A stretch of 64,000 nt of DNA, taken from Achatina immaculata. Taxonomy: Eukaryota > Mollusca > Gastropoda > Stylommatophora > Achatinidae. How positions within the stretch are numbered: the stretch's first letter is position 1; every line of letters starts with the position of its first letter. Location: contig CM019701.1 of assembly GCA_009760885.1 (NCBI GenBank), positions 33,928,697 to 33,992,696 of the forward strand. The letters run 5' to 3'. Shown here piece by piece: positions 11,253 through 21,480 of this stretch. A model generated the notes under the pieces. It saw only the letters and a list, made by a program, of their open reading frames with translations, was not told where the DNA came from and ran no database searches. The position numbers and the translations under genes were made by a program.

Positions 11253-11820
11253 GACTGTCTGTCACTGGAGATTATAGCCCAAGGCAGTTTCTACTCCTTT
11301 GTGACTGTCTGTCACTGGAGATTATAGCCCAAGGCAGTTTCTACTCCTTTGTGACTGTCTGTCACCGGAGATTATAGCCCAAGGCAGTTTCTACTCCTTT
11401 GTGACTGTCTGTCACTGGAGACTATAGCCCAAGGCAGTTTCTACTCCTTTGTGACTGTCTGTCACTGGAGACTATAGCCCAAGGCAGTTTCTACTCCTTT
11501 GTGACTGTCTGTCACTGGAGACTATAGCCCAAGGCAGTTTCTACTCCTTTGTGACTGTCTGTCACTGGAGACTATAGCCCAAGGCAGTTTCTACTCCTTT
11601 GTGACTGTCTGTCACTGGAGACTATAGCCCAAGGCAGTTTCTACTCCTTTGTGACTGTCTGTCACTGGAGACTATAGCCCAAGGCAGTTTCTACTCCTTT
11701 GTGACTGTCTGTCACTGGAGACTATAGCCCAAGGCAGTTTCTACTCCTTTGTGACTGTCTGTCACTGGAGACTATAGCCCAAGGCAGTTCTACTCCTTTG
11801 TGACTGTCTGTCACTGGAGA
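11253..11820 (+). repeat. 50-bp minisatellite, about 11 units
   Basis: Same 50-bp unit as at 8706. This array is more homogeneous, with most units carrying GTCTGTCACTGG, which suggests local homogenisation after duplication. It ends abruptly at TCACTGGAGA where the 1.43 kb block begins. Confidence 0.95.
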
Positions 11821-13243
11821 TTTCTCCCTGAGTTGTTTTAAGAGTGCAGAAGTTTTTAGACACATGAATTACAAGTGACGGTAAATGTTTTCCCAGAGCA
11901 GGGAAAGTTTGGGGATTGATTTGTGATGTGTTAAAATATTAGATTAGATTCTTGTGTTTCATGCTCAACAAACAAAAGAATCATCAAATTCATAGTACTA
12001 AGTGAACAAACTAAATACAAAGACAACATCTAATTCACAGTAATAAGAGAACAAATGAAACTTAGAGTAAGAATAACCAATTCATAATAATAAAGTAAAT
12101 GCAAAGAAAGAACGTACAGCTAATAGTAAATAAAACAACAAAGCACATCAAAATCACAATAATAAATGAAAATGGTACAGTACATTTGTATAAATATAGC
12201 ATGCTGGCAAGACTTTTTAAATGCCGCGTGTGGAGTGAAGCTCCTTCCGGTCAAGGAAGAAAGTGCGGAAAAGAAATAACGGTTGCTGTGCTGCGCCGAC
12301 ATGAAACGGTGGTGGAAAGGATAATGTGAAATTTAATCGGTATGTCCAGTAGTATTGCTGCGAGAGCTACACATACCACGGCGCCTCTGCTCTAGAGGCC
12401 GGCCACGTGTGAGATATGCCTAAACCGGCACACACCAGGGGTGGAACTTGATGGCTAGACATGTCATGCCACCTCCGCTCTAGAGGTCGGTCACGCCTGA
12501 TATACACCCATACTGGTGAATTATGCCTAAACTGGCTCACGCCAGGGGTGAATCTTGAAGGCTACGCATGTCACAGTACCTCTGCTCTAGAGGTCAGTCA
12601 TGTCCCAAACACGGCCATACTGGGATAATATGCCTAAACCGGCTCAACCCAGGGGTGGAAGTCACTAGTGGCGAGGATTCGTCCTCCTGGACAAAAGCTC
12701 CATCCTGGTCACAACTAGGAAGGGTAGCGGCCATGACCACAAAATGCTGAAGTCGGAGACACTTGACCAGGGCAGTCTAGATAGGCAGCCACCTCTCACC
12801 CGGCGGGGATGTTTGCGTATCCTAATCACACTGACGTTTTCCGGTGAGAAAGTCCAACTCTGGCCTGGATGGGCAACCACCTCTCACCTGGCGGGGATGC
12901 ACTGATATCCTAAACATGTCGAGGTCTTCCGGTGAGAAAGTCCAACTCTAGACTAAACTGGTGCAACGAAAACCACGGTGTCACACAATCCCGGTTCTGA
13001 GACCCACCAAGAATACAGGCTCAAGCCCTGAGATACTCTGAACCTCTTGTGGTCCTCTCGGGGATCCCGTGTGGTCCTTTCGAGGACACACAGAGAACAC
13101 TTTCACAAGATTTGGCAGTCTGCTATCATACTAGAGGAAGTCCTGGGTTTTGTAACAGTATATTGATTTTTTCCAGAATTGCTTCCAATATTGATATGTG
13201 TCAAATGTTAATTTTCCTCATTGTTTATATAATGTTATTGGGT
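11819..13243. repeat. 1.43 kb tandem duplication, copy 1
   Basis: From GATTTCTCCCTGAG onward the sequence repeats at 13244 with essentially complete identity; I noticed one extra T in the second copy near 13627. It contains an AT-rich part, repeat H and a short unshared stretch at about 13100-13243. Open frames inside (60 to 76 codons) recur unchanged in each copy simply because the DNA does. I do not call them genes. Confidence 0.85.
12200..13095 (+). repeat. Repeat H, forward copy 1
   Basis: Forward copy containing the CTCTAGAGG subrepeats (about 12376, 12474, 12578), two tandem CACCTCTCACC...GGTGAGAAAGTCCAACTC phrases and a GGACCACA-type end that is lost here. Related reverse copies lie at 6335-7238 and 9322-9780. 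Confidence 0.75.
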
Positions 13244-14669
13244 GATTTCTCCCTGAGTTGTTTTAAGAGTGCAGAAGTTTTTAGACACATGAATTACAAG
13301 TGACGGTAAATGTTTTCCCAGAGCAGGGAAAGTTTGGGGATTGATTTGTGATGTGTTAAAATATTAGATTAGATTCTTGTGTTTCATGCTCAACAAACAA
13401 AAGAATCATCAAATTCATAGTACTAAGTGAACAAACTAAATACAAAGACAACATCTAATTCACAGTAATAAGAGAACAAATGAAACTTAGAGTAAGAATA
13501 ACCAATTCATAATAATAAAGTAAATGCAAAGAAAGAACGTACAGCTAATAGTAAATAAAACAACAAAGCACATCAAAATCACAATAATAAATGAAAATGG
13601 TACAGTACATTTGTATAAATATAGCATTGCTGGCAAGACTTTTTAAATGCCGCGTGTGGAGTGAAGCTCCTTCCGGTCAAGGAAGAAAGTGCGGAAAAGA
13701 AATAACGGTTGCTGTGCTGCGCCGACATGAAACGGTGGTGGAAAGGATAATGTGAAATTTAATCGGTATGTCCAGTAGTATTGCTGCGAGAGCTACACAT
13801 ACCACGGCGCCTCTGCTCTAGAGGCCGGCCACGTGTGAGATATGCCTAAACCGGCACACACCAGGGGTGGAACTTGATGGCTAGACATGTCATGCCACCT
13901 CCGCTCTAGAGGTCGGTCACGCCTGATATACACCCATACTGGTGAATTATGCCTAAACTGGCTCACGCCAGGGGTGAATCTTGAAGGCTACGCATGTCAC
14001 AGTACCTCTGCTCTAGAGGTCAGTCATGTCCCAAACACGGCCATACTGGGATAATATGCCTAAACCGGCTCAACCCAGGGGTGGAAGTCACTAGTGGCGA
14101 GGATTCGTCCTCCTGGACAAAAGCTCCATCCTGGTCACAACTAGGAAGGGTAGCGGCCATGACCACAAAATGCTGAAGTCGGAGACACTTGACCAGGGCA
14201 GTCTAGATAGGCAGCCACCTCTCACCCGGCGGGGATGTTTGCGTATCCTAATCACACTGACGTTTTCCGGTGAGAAAGTCCAACTCTGGCCTGGATGGGC
14301 AACCACCTCTCACCTGGCGGGGATGCACTGATATCCTAAACATGTCGAGGTCTTCCGGTGAGAAAGTCCAACTCTAGACTAAACTGGTGCAACGAAAACC
14401 ACGGTGTCACACAATCCCGGTTCTGAGACCCACCAAGAATACAGGCTCAAGCCCTGAGATACTCTGAACCTCTTGTGGTCCTCTCGGGGATCCCGTGTGG
14501 TCCTTTCGAGGACACACAGAGACCACGGGACTTAATGAGGACCACAGACGTAAATTCAGTAGGATCACAGGGCGGTCTTGGTGGTAGAAGTGAACGAAGA
14601 AGAAGAGTATAAATATATTGGTAAAAAATTTCATTTACAAACTCAGGAAAATTTCACTAGTTGTTTCTG
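13244..14669. repeat. 1.43 kb tandem duplication, copy 2
   Basis: Second copy of the block from 11819. After the position equivalent to 13095 it departs and continues into the complete 3' end of repeat H and its GAAGAAGAAG tail at about 14610. It overlaps the next duplication (13570-15032). Confidence 0.8.
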
Positions 14670-15032
14670 CCACTGAATGACTCAACTGAGTGAAATATAT
14701 ACACACACACATATAGTCATCCTCCCCTTTATTGATGGGATTGCTATCCCATTGTCTGCAGTTTGAAAAGAAATATTACATTTTTTTTAAATTAGAAATT
14801 TATAAATAAAAATTAGAAATTTATAAATTCAGAAAGTGAAACAACTAAAGAATCTGTGGAGAGGAACAGACAGAACTACAAAAATAAGATTTTTAAGGGC
14901 ATGCATCTTTCCCTATCCCAACATATGCCTGTGAGACCTGGACACTTAACAAAACAGCTGAGAAAAACATAAATCCCTTTGAATGTAAATGCTACAGAAG
15001 AGTTCTTCAAATACCATGGACACAAAAAAGAA
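13570..15032. repeat. 1.46 kb tandem duplication, copy 1
   Basis: This segment repeats at 15033-16494 at an offset of 1462 bp. It spans repeat H, flanking AT-rich DNA and the first part of a LINE-C copy. The junction at about 15032 joins LINE-C sequence (AAAAAAGAACA) to ACATCAAAATC with a short shared ACA. Confidence 0.85.
13626..14620 (+). repeat. Repeat H, forward copy 2
   Basis: As the copy at 12200 but with the 3' end intact: GATCACAGGGCGGTCTTGG, then GAACGAAGAAGAAGAG. The (GAA)n end recalls those of RNH-GAA and S1, which suggests retroposition. Confidence 0.75.
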
Positions 15033-15035
15033 CAT
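14830..15035 (+). mobile_element. LINE-C, truncated by duplication junction
   Basis: Plus-strand LINE-C sequence from the KVKQLKNLWRGT-like block through TYACETWTLNKT-like to PWTQKRT-like, then cut at the junction to the next tandem copy. Inactive. Confidence 0.75.
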
Positions 15036-16494
15036 CAAAATCACAATAATAAATGAAAATGGTACAGTACATTTGTATAAATATAGCACTGCTGGCAAGA
15101 CTTTTTAAATGCCGCGTGTGGAGTGAAGCTCCTTCCGGTCAAGGAAGAAAGTGCGGAAAAGAAATAACGGTTGCTGTGCTGCGCCGACATGAAACGGTGG
15201 TGGAAAGGATAATGTGAAATTTAATCGGTATGTCCAGTAGTATTGCTGCGAGAGCTACACATACCACGGCGCCTCTGCTCTAGAGGCCGGCCACGTGTGA
15301 GATATGCCTAAACCGGCACACACCAGGGGTGGAACTTGATGGCTAGACATGTCATGCCACCTCCGCTCTAGAGGTCGGTCACGCCTGATATACACCCATA
15401 CTGGTGAATTATGCCTAAACTGGCTCACGCCAGGGGTGAATCTTGAAGGCTACGCATGTCACAGTACCTCTGCTCTAGAGGTCAGTCATGTCCCAAACAC
15501 GGCCATACTGGGATAATATGCCTAAACCGGCTCAACCCAGGGGTGGAAGTCACTAGTGGCGAGGATTCGTCCTCCTGGACAAAAGCTCCATCCTGGTCAC
15601 AACTAGGAAGGGTAGCGGCCATGACCACAAAATGCTGAAGTCGGAGACACTTGACCAGGGCAGTCTAGATAGGCAGCCACCTCTCACCCGGCGGGGATGT
15701 TTGCGTATCCTAATCACACTGACGTTTTCCGGTGAGAAAGTCCAACTCTGGCCTGGATGGGCAACCACCTCTCACCTGGCGGGGATGCACTGATATCCTA
15801 AACATGTCGAGGTCTTCCGGTGAGAAAGTCCAACTCTAGACTAAACTGGTGCAACGAAAACCACGGTGTCACACAATCCCGGTTCTGAGACCCACCAAGA
15901 ATACAGGCTCAAGCCCTGAGATACTCTGAACCTCTTGTGGTCCTCTCGGGGATCCCGTGTGGTCCTTTCGAGGACACACAGAGACCACGGGACTTAATGA
16001 GGACCACAGACGTAAATTCAGTAGGATCACAGGGCGGTCTTGGTGGTAGAAGTGAACGAAGAAGAAGAGTATAAATATATTGGTAAAAAATTTCATTTAC
16101 AAACTCAGGAAAATTTCACTAGTTGTTTCTGCCACTGAATGACTCAACTGAGTGAAATATATACACACACACATATAGTCATCCTCCCCTTTATTGATGG
16201 GATTGCTATCCCATTGTCTGCAGTTTGAAAAGAAATATTACATTTTTTTTAAATTAGAAATTTATAAATAAAAATTAGAAATTTATAAATTCAGAAAGTG
16301 AAACAACTAAAGAATCTGTGGAGAGGAACAGACAGAACTACAAAAATAAGATTTTTAAGGGCATGCATCTTTCCCTATCCCAACATATGCCTGTGAGACC
16401 TGGACACTTAACAAAACAGCTGAGAAAAACATAAATCCCTTTGAATGTAAATGCTACAGAAGAGTTCTTCAAATACCATGGACACAAAAAAGAA
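15033..16494. repeat. 1.46 kb tandem duplication, copy 2
   Basis: Second copy of 13570-15032, apparently identical by eye apart from about one base. On the right it runs into the remainder of the LINE-C that is cut short in copy 1. Confidence 0.85.
15089..16082 (+). repeat. Repeat H, forward copy 3
   Basis: Apparently identical to the copy at 13626 because it is part of the 1.46 kb tandem duplication. Confidence 0.75.
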
Positions 16495-16790
16495 CAAATA
16501 TATCTATACAAGAACTTAATATTGAAGAAGGCTGGCTAGTAAAGAGTATTAAAGAGAGAAAACTTAAATATTTTGGACACATAAACGTCATGATAATCTA
16601 GAGAAAACCATCTTGGAAGGGTACATAATGGGAAAAAGAAAGAGAGGAAGACCAAGGCGAAGATGGCTGCAAGACATCGTTGATGATCTGCAAATGGATG
16701 CATCAAGCAGCAGGCCATCTTGCTCACAACCGAGAGGCCTACAGGAGTGCTGTTAGGGAGGTAAAGTTCCGAAATGAATGAATGAATGAA
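16290..16790 (+). mobile_element. LINE-C 3' half
   Basis: Continuous LINE-C from the KQLKNLWRGT block to the C-terminal RWLQDIVDDLQMDAS and NREAYRSAVR-like region, ending in (AATG)n at about 16775-16790. It shows how the copy at 14830 would continue. Frameshifted. Confidence 0.8.
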
Positions 16791-17559
16791 TTTATAAATT
16801 AAAATTCATAAATTTATGCATCCACCTGCCAGCCTGTATGAGCAGCAATGATATTTAGGCCAACTATTTTTTCATCTCATGAAGTCGCATGGTTGCTATC
16901 ACAGTGAAAGCATTATTTTATACTTACAGTATTGTTATCATGAATTATTAAATAAAAATTTTGTTTAAACTGGCCTCAAAATGCATGTTAATGATGATGA
17001 CGATTTTGCCAAGGCTAAGAAAATAATTGATTTAATAGTGAAGGAAAATAGGCATATACTGAAGTTGATAGAATGTTCAATAAGAACAGATCATCAATTA
17101 ACAAAGTAGTAAACAAAAAAAAGTAATAACAAAAATCTAATACTTACTTTACATGTGCTTTTAAAACTGCCATATATACATCCATAGTGTGCTATAAGTG
17201 TTTAATGAAGACTGAAAATTGTGTATTAGGTATGTTTGTATGTTAAAAACATTGATGTTCCATATTTCGTGCATCTGCTGGAAGGATTAGAACAAAAAGG
17301 CCATGAATATGGGGGTGGGAGGAACTGCTGTAAATATATACACACAGCTACATGATTTCAACAATGAAATAAGAACAATTATAGAGAGAACATTTTACCA
17401 CCATTAAATTAGTAAGGGCATTGAACATTATAAAATTTTATTTATCATTCATCCCAAAAGCCTCTCAAGGATTTTATTTTGTATTCAAGGTACAGATTCA
17501 TTTGTTGCTTTCAAGTACTGGTCTCAAATCAAAATAATAAACACTGAACTGAGTCGTTC
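16791..17559. other. No gene seen; AT-rich intron DNA
   Basis: Unique-looking AT-rich sequence with no readable coding motif or repeat family that I recognise. Confidence 0.4.
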
Positions 17560-18265
17560 GATACAAAGAAATCAGAAATAATAAAAATAAACATGAAAAA
17601 TCACACATCAATTAAAATTACTGACCAAAACCTAACAGAAACAGATGCCTTCACATACCTTGAGCATACTAACACAGAGTGAAGAACCAGTAAAATAAAT
17701 AAAGAATAAATGAAGCAAGAACAACTTTCATTAATCTTAGAAACATCAGGAAGTCCTTCCAGTACAGTACTAGAACCAAATTAAAGCTGTACTGAAGTTG
17801 TGTGTTATCCATACTTTGGAACAGAATGCTGGAGAACAGCTGAAAAGGAAATGGACAAATCATCCACATTCCACACAACTTGCCTCAGAAGATTTTAAAT
17901 ATTTAATGGCCACAGACAATAAATAATAGAGACCTGCTTCCCCATTGTCAACTAGAAGATATGCATTCCACAATAGCAAAAAAAAATGCTGAAAATGGAT
18001 TGATCATATGCCTTGAGGAGACGCCATCAACATCACTATAACAGTCAAGGGATGGACACTCAGAGAAAAAAAGGAGCCAAGCAAATTCTACCTGGTGGAG
18101 AATTAGACACAGAAGTAATTAGCATGCATTGTAGCTGAGATACAATACAAAGGCTGGCCACAAACCATGAGAGGTAGAGAGAATTTGTTGCTGCCCTGCA
18201 AGATGCCACAGTGTGTACTGGGCAGTGATTGTTTAGCTGATCATCGACTACGGACATGGATGGAT
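17560..18265 (+). mobile_element. LINE-K fragment (+)
   Basis: Decayed LINE with KKSEIIKI-like and DAFTYLEH blocks and a C-terminal RWREFVAALQDA, followed by TGGGCAGTGATTG and ATGGATGGATG. It matches the minus-strand fragments at 945 and 5500-6280. It lies about 140 bp before the last UQCRB exon. Confidence 0.6.
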
Positions 18266-18402
18266 GTATAGATTCACAGGTGCTTTTTTCACTATCTGAT
18301 AAGGTTGGAGAAATAAAACTGAAAATTGAATGGTTTCACATTTATATTAATAGAAACATATTTATATACATTTTTTATGGCCATAGTTTTGTATATCCAC
18401 AG

Positions 18403-18480
18403 GATGATCATTACTTGCTGCCATACATGAAGGAAGTAGAGAAGGAACTAGAGGAGAAGAAGGAGTGGAACTCTGTATAA
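18403..18480 (+). CDS. UQCRB: Cytochrome b-c1 complex subunit 7 (UQCRB/QCR7), terminal exon
   Basis: Final 25 codons plus TAA. The peptide begins DDHYLLPYMKEVEKE and ends KKEWNSV, matching the UQCRB C-terminus (D-N/D-x-YL-x-PY-x-KEV then a charged helix ending EEWAKK or similar). The acceptor TATATCCACAG ends at 18402 and the reading phase is 0, matching the donor after 1680. Joined, the two exons give 84 continuous residues of an expected protein of about 110. The intron is 16,722 bp and consists largely of transposons and tandem duplications. No frameshift or stop is present, so the gene looks functional. Confidence 0.93.
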   Translation, partial: DDHYLLPYMKEVEKELEEKKEWNSV

Positions 18481-18782
18481 CATTAGGCATTGGCCATTTG
18501 TGTGCCTGGAATTTAGTTCTATACTAGACTGATTACTTTGTGATTTTCTGTATGGTTATGTGTGCTGGGTTACAAATATCTGAGATAAACATGAAAATAC
18601 TTTTTTTAAAGACAGTTATCCTTGTTCCTGAAATGGCATATCTTTATTTTGGCTATTTCCAAGAACCAGAATTTTGAACTGTTAAGTGAATTCTACTTTG
18701 CAGCCTTTGTAGTTAAATCATCTCCAAATCCTGAGCGGTGTGGTTAGTTAAAAGTTGTTTTGTTTCTATATAGTACACTGGA

Positions 18783-18788
18783 AATAAA
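18783..18788 (+). promoter_or_regulatory. Candidate UQCRB polyadenylation signal
   Basis: AATAAA lies 303 bases after the UQCRB stop codon. The sequence 18481-18783 is AT-rich and repeat-free, consistent with a 3' UTR. A mariner-like element starts about 160 bp further on. No transcript evidence is available. Confidence 0.5.
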
Positions 18789-18949
18789 TGAACACTGCAA
18801 GTATAGAGCTGCTAATGGTGATGTAGATTTGTTTAGAATAATTATAATATTGTTTGTAGAATGATAACAGTAAATATTTGAAAAAAAAACTACATTGTCT
18901 GTGTTAGCAAATTTTTTTTGTCTGTGTTAGTTGGTCATTGTAAATGCTA

Positions 18950-20178
18950 CAGGGTGTTTCAGTCAGTTTTTATCAGTTACAGCTTAACAGTGCATTGGCA
19001 GAAGTGAATTTATTTTAATGAAAATATGTCAAAGTAACAAACAAGAATTGGAATTTCACATAAGGGTTGCTTTGTGGATGACATGCTCAATTTGAATCCC
19101 TTGGAACTCTGAACCACTTGAGGACTCGATTTAAAGTTTTGTGCAGTATGGATGAGCATTTCTCTTGTGACATGTACACAATGGTCCATGATCCTCTCCT
19201 TCAGTTCAGTCAGATTTTGGGTAGCACTGCAGAACACTTTGCCCTTCAGATAGCCCCAGAGGAAGTAATCACACACATTTAAATTCAGGCTGCATAGTGG
19301 TGAAGGTTCAGATAGCCCCAGAGGAAGTAATCACACACATTTAAATTCAGGCTGCATAGTGGTGAAGGTTCAGATAGCCCCAGAGGAAGTAATCACACAC
19401 ATTTAAATCCAGGCTGCATAGTGGTGAAGGAATCCACACTGGAATTGCTGTGGGAAGCATTTGGATACTATTTGATGCTGAAACTTGAGCGCAGAAATTC
19501 CAGGGCCTGTGGAGTGGTGTGATGTCTAGTTCCGTCTTGTTGGAACCACTGTGTTCGAAGAGGACATTGTTTTCATCTCATTTCTGGAAGGAATGAGTCA
19601 AGCATCATGGCATAAGTCTCCCCAGTGAGGACTCGTCAGACATGAGCACCCCCTGTGCGGAAGTTGCACACCACACCAAAACATGAATTTTATGTGGATG
19701 CTGAGCACCCGAGAAGTACACATTATGTCTGTTAATATAAGGTGAAAGTAGGCCTCTTCACTAAACCAAATGTGTCCCAGAATGTGAGTTCTGTCGCAAG
19801 TGATTTCCAAAATCCTCCACAAAACCTTGTCTGTTTTTCTTGGCATGCAATTTTTCAGACACTGGAAGACATCGATCTTGTATGTATGCATAAAAGTATG
19901 TGCCATGCTGTCGAAGGTGATACCCCATTTTCTGCTGCTGACTACTGCACAGACTTCACTGGAGGAATGCTCATCCATACTGTGCAGAACTTTGTATTAC
20001 GTCTCCAAGCGGTTCAAGAGTACCAAGAAGTTCATATTGAGCATGTCATCCACAAAGCTACCCATATATGAAATTCTAATCCTTGTTTGTTACATTGACA
20101 CTGTTTTCGTATAAATAAACTCGCTTTTGCCAAAGCACTGTTAAGCTGTAATTGAAAACAAATGACTGAAAAACCCTG
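18950..20178 (-). mobile_element. Mariner-like (IS630-Tc1-mariner) element, inactive
   Basis: A 1,229-bp element with long terminal inverted repeats. The left end reads CAGGGTGTTTCAGTCAG and the complement of the right end reads CAGGGTTTTTCAGTCAT. Both inverted repeats extend to a shared TACAGCTTAACAGTGC. TA dinucleotides flank both sides (18948-18949, 20179-20180), as expected for TA target duplication. The minus strand encodes transposase remnants in order. First is DSMAHTFMHTYK...ILGHIWFSEEAYFHL, with the first catalytic Asp replaced by Glu. Next is WFQQDGT..HHTT (second Asp, about 19547). Last is LNVCDYFLWGYLKG (third Asp, about 19270). Frames are broken and a 62-bp segment is triplicated. 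Confidence 0.88.
19247..19432 (-). repeat. 62-bp triplication inside the transposase gene
   Basis: Three head-to-tail copies of a segment beginning CAGATAGCCCCAGAGGAAGT and ending TAGTGGTGAAGG(TT). The segment encodes the third catalytic Asp region (CDYFLWGYL) of the mariner transposase. One copy differs by T to C (AAATTC/AAATCC). A 62-bp unit cannot preserve frame. Confidence 0.93.
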
Positions 20179-20212
20179 TATATAAGAATGTTTGTTGTGA
20201 GTTAAAGAAGAG

Positions 20213-20330
20213 AATATTCTTACATCCTTCCCGTGCCACTAAACGCTATAGGGCCTGCATGGTAGTTCGCCAAGATTTCCTGTCTTCGGCGAGTTTTTTC
20301 AATCTCATCAAGGTATGTTATGCCCACTGA
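20213..20330 (-). mobile_element. LINE-B 3' end fragment
   Basis: Short minus-strand fragment. It begins with the complement of the LINE-B 3' end (TTTAGTGGCACGGGAAGGAT-like) and includes the ALC-type C-terminus and the DRKSWR-like block. It matches other LINE-B 3' ends at 33500, 43780, 44030 and 58170. Confidence 0.65.
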
Positions 20331-20900
20331 GAATATTACAAATGATAAATTTAGCAAAAGCAGATTAAAAACTCTACATTGCTGCATGTTATAGTCATTG
20401 CCAAGAAGAAAAAAATTGGCAAACTACTTTCTTACACTGCCAAGACACCTATCATGGCCATTCAGAAGAAAGTACAAAGATCTGGTGGTCATTCCCCCAG
20501 GCCAGACAGATCATTTTCAAGAACTAGGGAAAGGGATGGAGTCAGTGCAAGCACTGGAAAATGAGATGACAGTGGAAAACCAGACTGTTACAAAGGAAAA
20601 CCGTTCCAATGTACATAACAGACACTTTAAAAAACCCCTGATATGTTGCAAAAATTGAGCAAGAAGAATACATTTTTTAATGATACTGTTCTATCAGATG
20701 TCTTAGTTATAGAGTTACTATGGCTGTCCAAGGAAGATCTGATGACCAAAAAACTGTATCAGTAACAAATATATGTAGATTTGGACATGGTCTGAAAATG
20801 ATTCTAATAGCACGTGAATTCACTACTCAACAATACATCATATCTGTTGCCGTAGAGACCGGTTATAAAATTGTTAATTAGCTACACATAAGAAAATAGT
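20331..20900. other. No gene seen
   Basis: Low-confidence region with a short frame of 86 codons at 20398-20658 that I do not recognise. AT-rich. Nothing else supported. Confidence 0.35.
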
Positions 20901-20904
20901 TCTT

Positions 20905-21480
20905 CAGCTTTCGGAGCTATTAAAGCTCATTGCTGCTGATAAAGTTCACTCTATTCCTAATCTTCTCTCTCCAGTCGGTGACTTCTTTTATATCCTTTTC
21001 TATGTTGCCTTTCCATCTCTGTCTTGGTCTTATTTCCCTCATCTCTTGTGCATACATAATTTTCATTTGTCTTTTCTCTTCCATTCTTTCTACATGGCCC
21101 AACCTGCCTATTCTGTTCAGTTTCAAGACATTTATAATTCGTTGGGATTTAAATAAGCTGTTCAGTGTTCTTTCTAGCTCTCCATTCTCCACTGCTGATA
21201 TCCTTTGTGGGCCCAAAGTTTCTTCTTTGGATCTTGTTCTCAAAGATCTGCAATTGTTCATCTTTCATTGTTATACTCCATGTTTCTGATCGATACATGA
21301 CACCTGGTCTTATTATAGTTTTGTAAATTTGTTGGGACAGGATTTTGGATTTTAACAGGTTTTGCAAGGTTAAGTATATTTTATTCCCTATCTGTACTCT
21401 GATTTTAATTTCCTTGCTTACTATGTTGCTTCTGTTGAAGGTTGTGCCTAGATATTTGTATGTTTCTGCTTTCCTAATAA
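20905..21480 (-). mobile_element. LINE-F fragment, RT C-terminal region
   Basis: Two overlapping minus-strand frames encode TYKYLGTTFNRSN, then GNKIYLTLQNLLKSKILS, MYRSETWSIT and a C-terminal GRLGHVERMEEKRQMK...RPRQRWKGNIEKDI...DWREKIR. This is the post-catalytic part of a non-LTR RT with the common GHV-x-RM ... RPR-x-RW ... WR pattern. One frameshift. It is cut at about 21480 where R2L begins. Confidence 0.75.

Larger units (their letters stand above)
9322..11820. repeat. 2.54 kb tandem duplication, copy 2
   Basis: Second copy of the block starting at 6781, with the same order of H, LINE-C, spacer and minisatellite. Scattered point differences and small indels separate the copies (for example in the LINE-C frame), so they are recent but not identical. 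Confidence 0.85.

Noticed and set aside
11253..11820. Regularly spaced 50-bp repeats as a CRISPR-like array
   Set aside because: Units are contiguous with no unique spacers and the DNA is animal nuclear. It is a minisatellite.
12568..16096. Recurrent 60-76 codon frames repeated three times, suggesting a small gene family
   Set aside because: They recur because the DNA is tandemly duplicated repeat H. Frames overlap on opposite strands and show no codon-level constraint.
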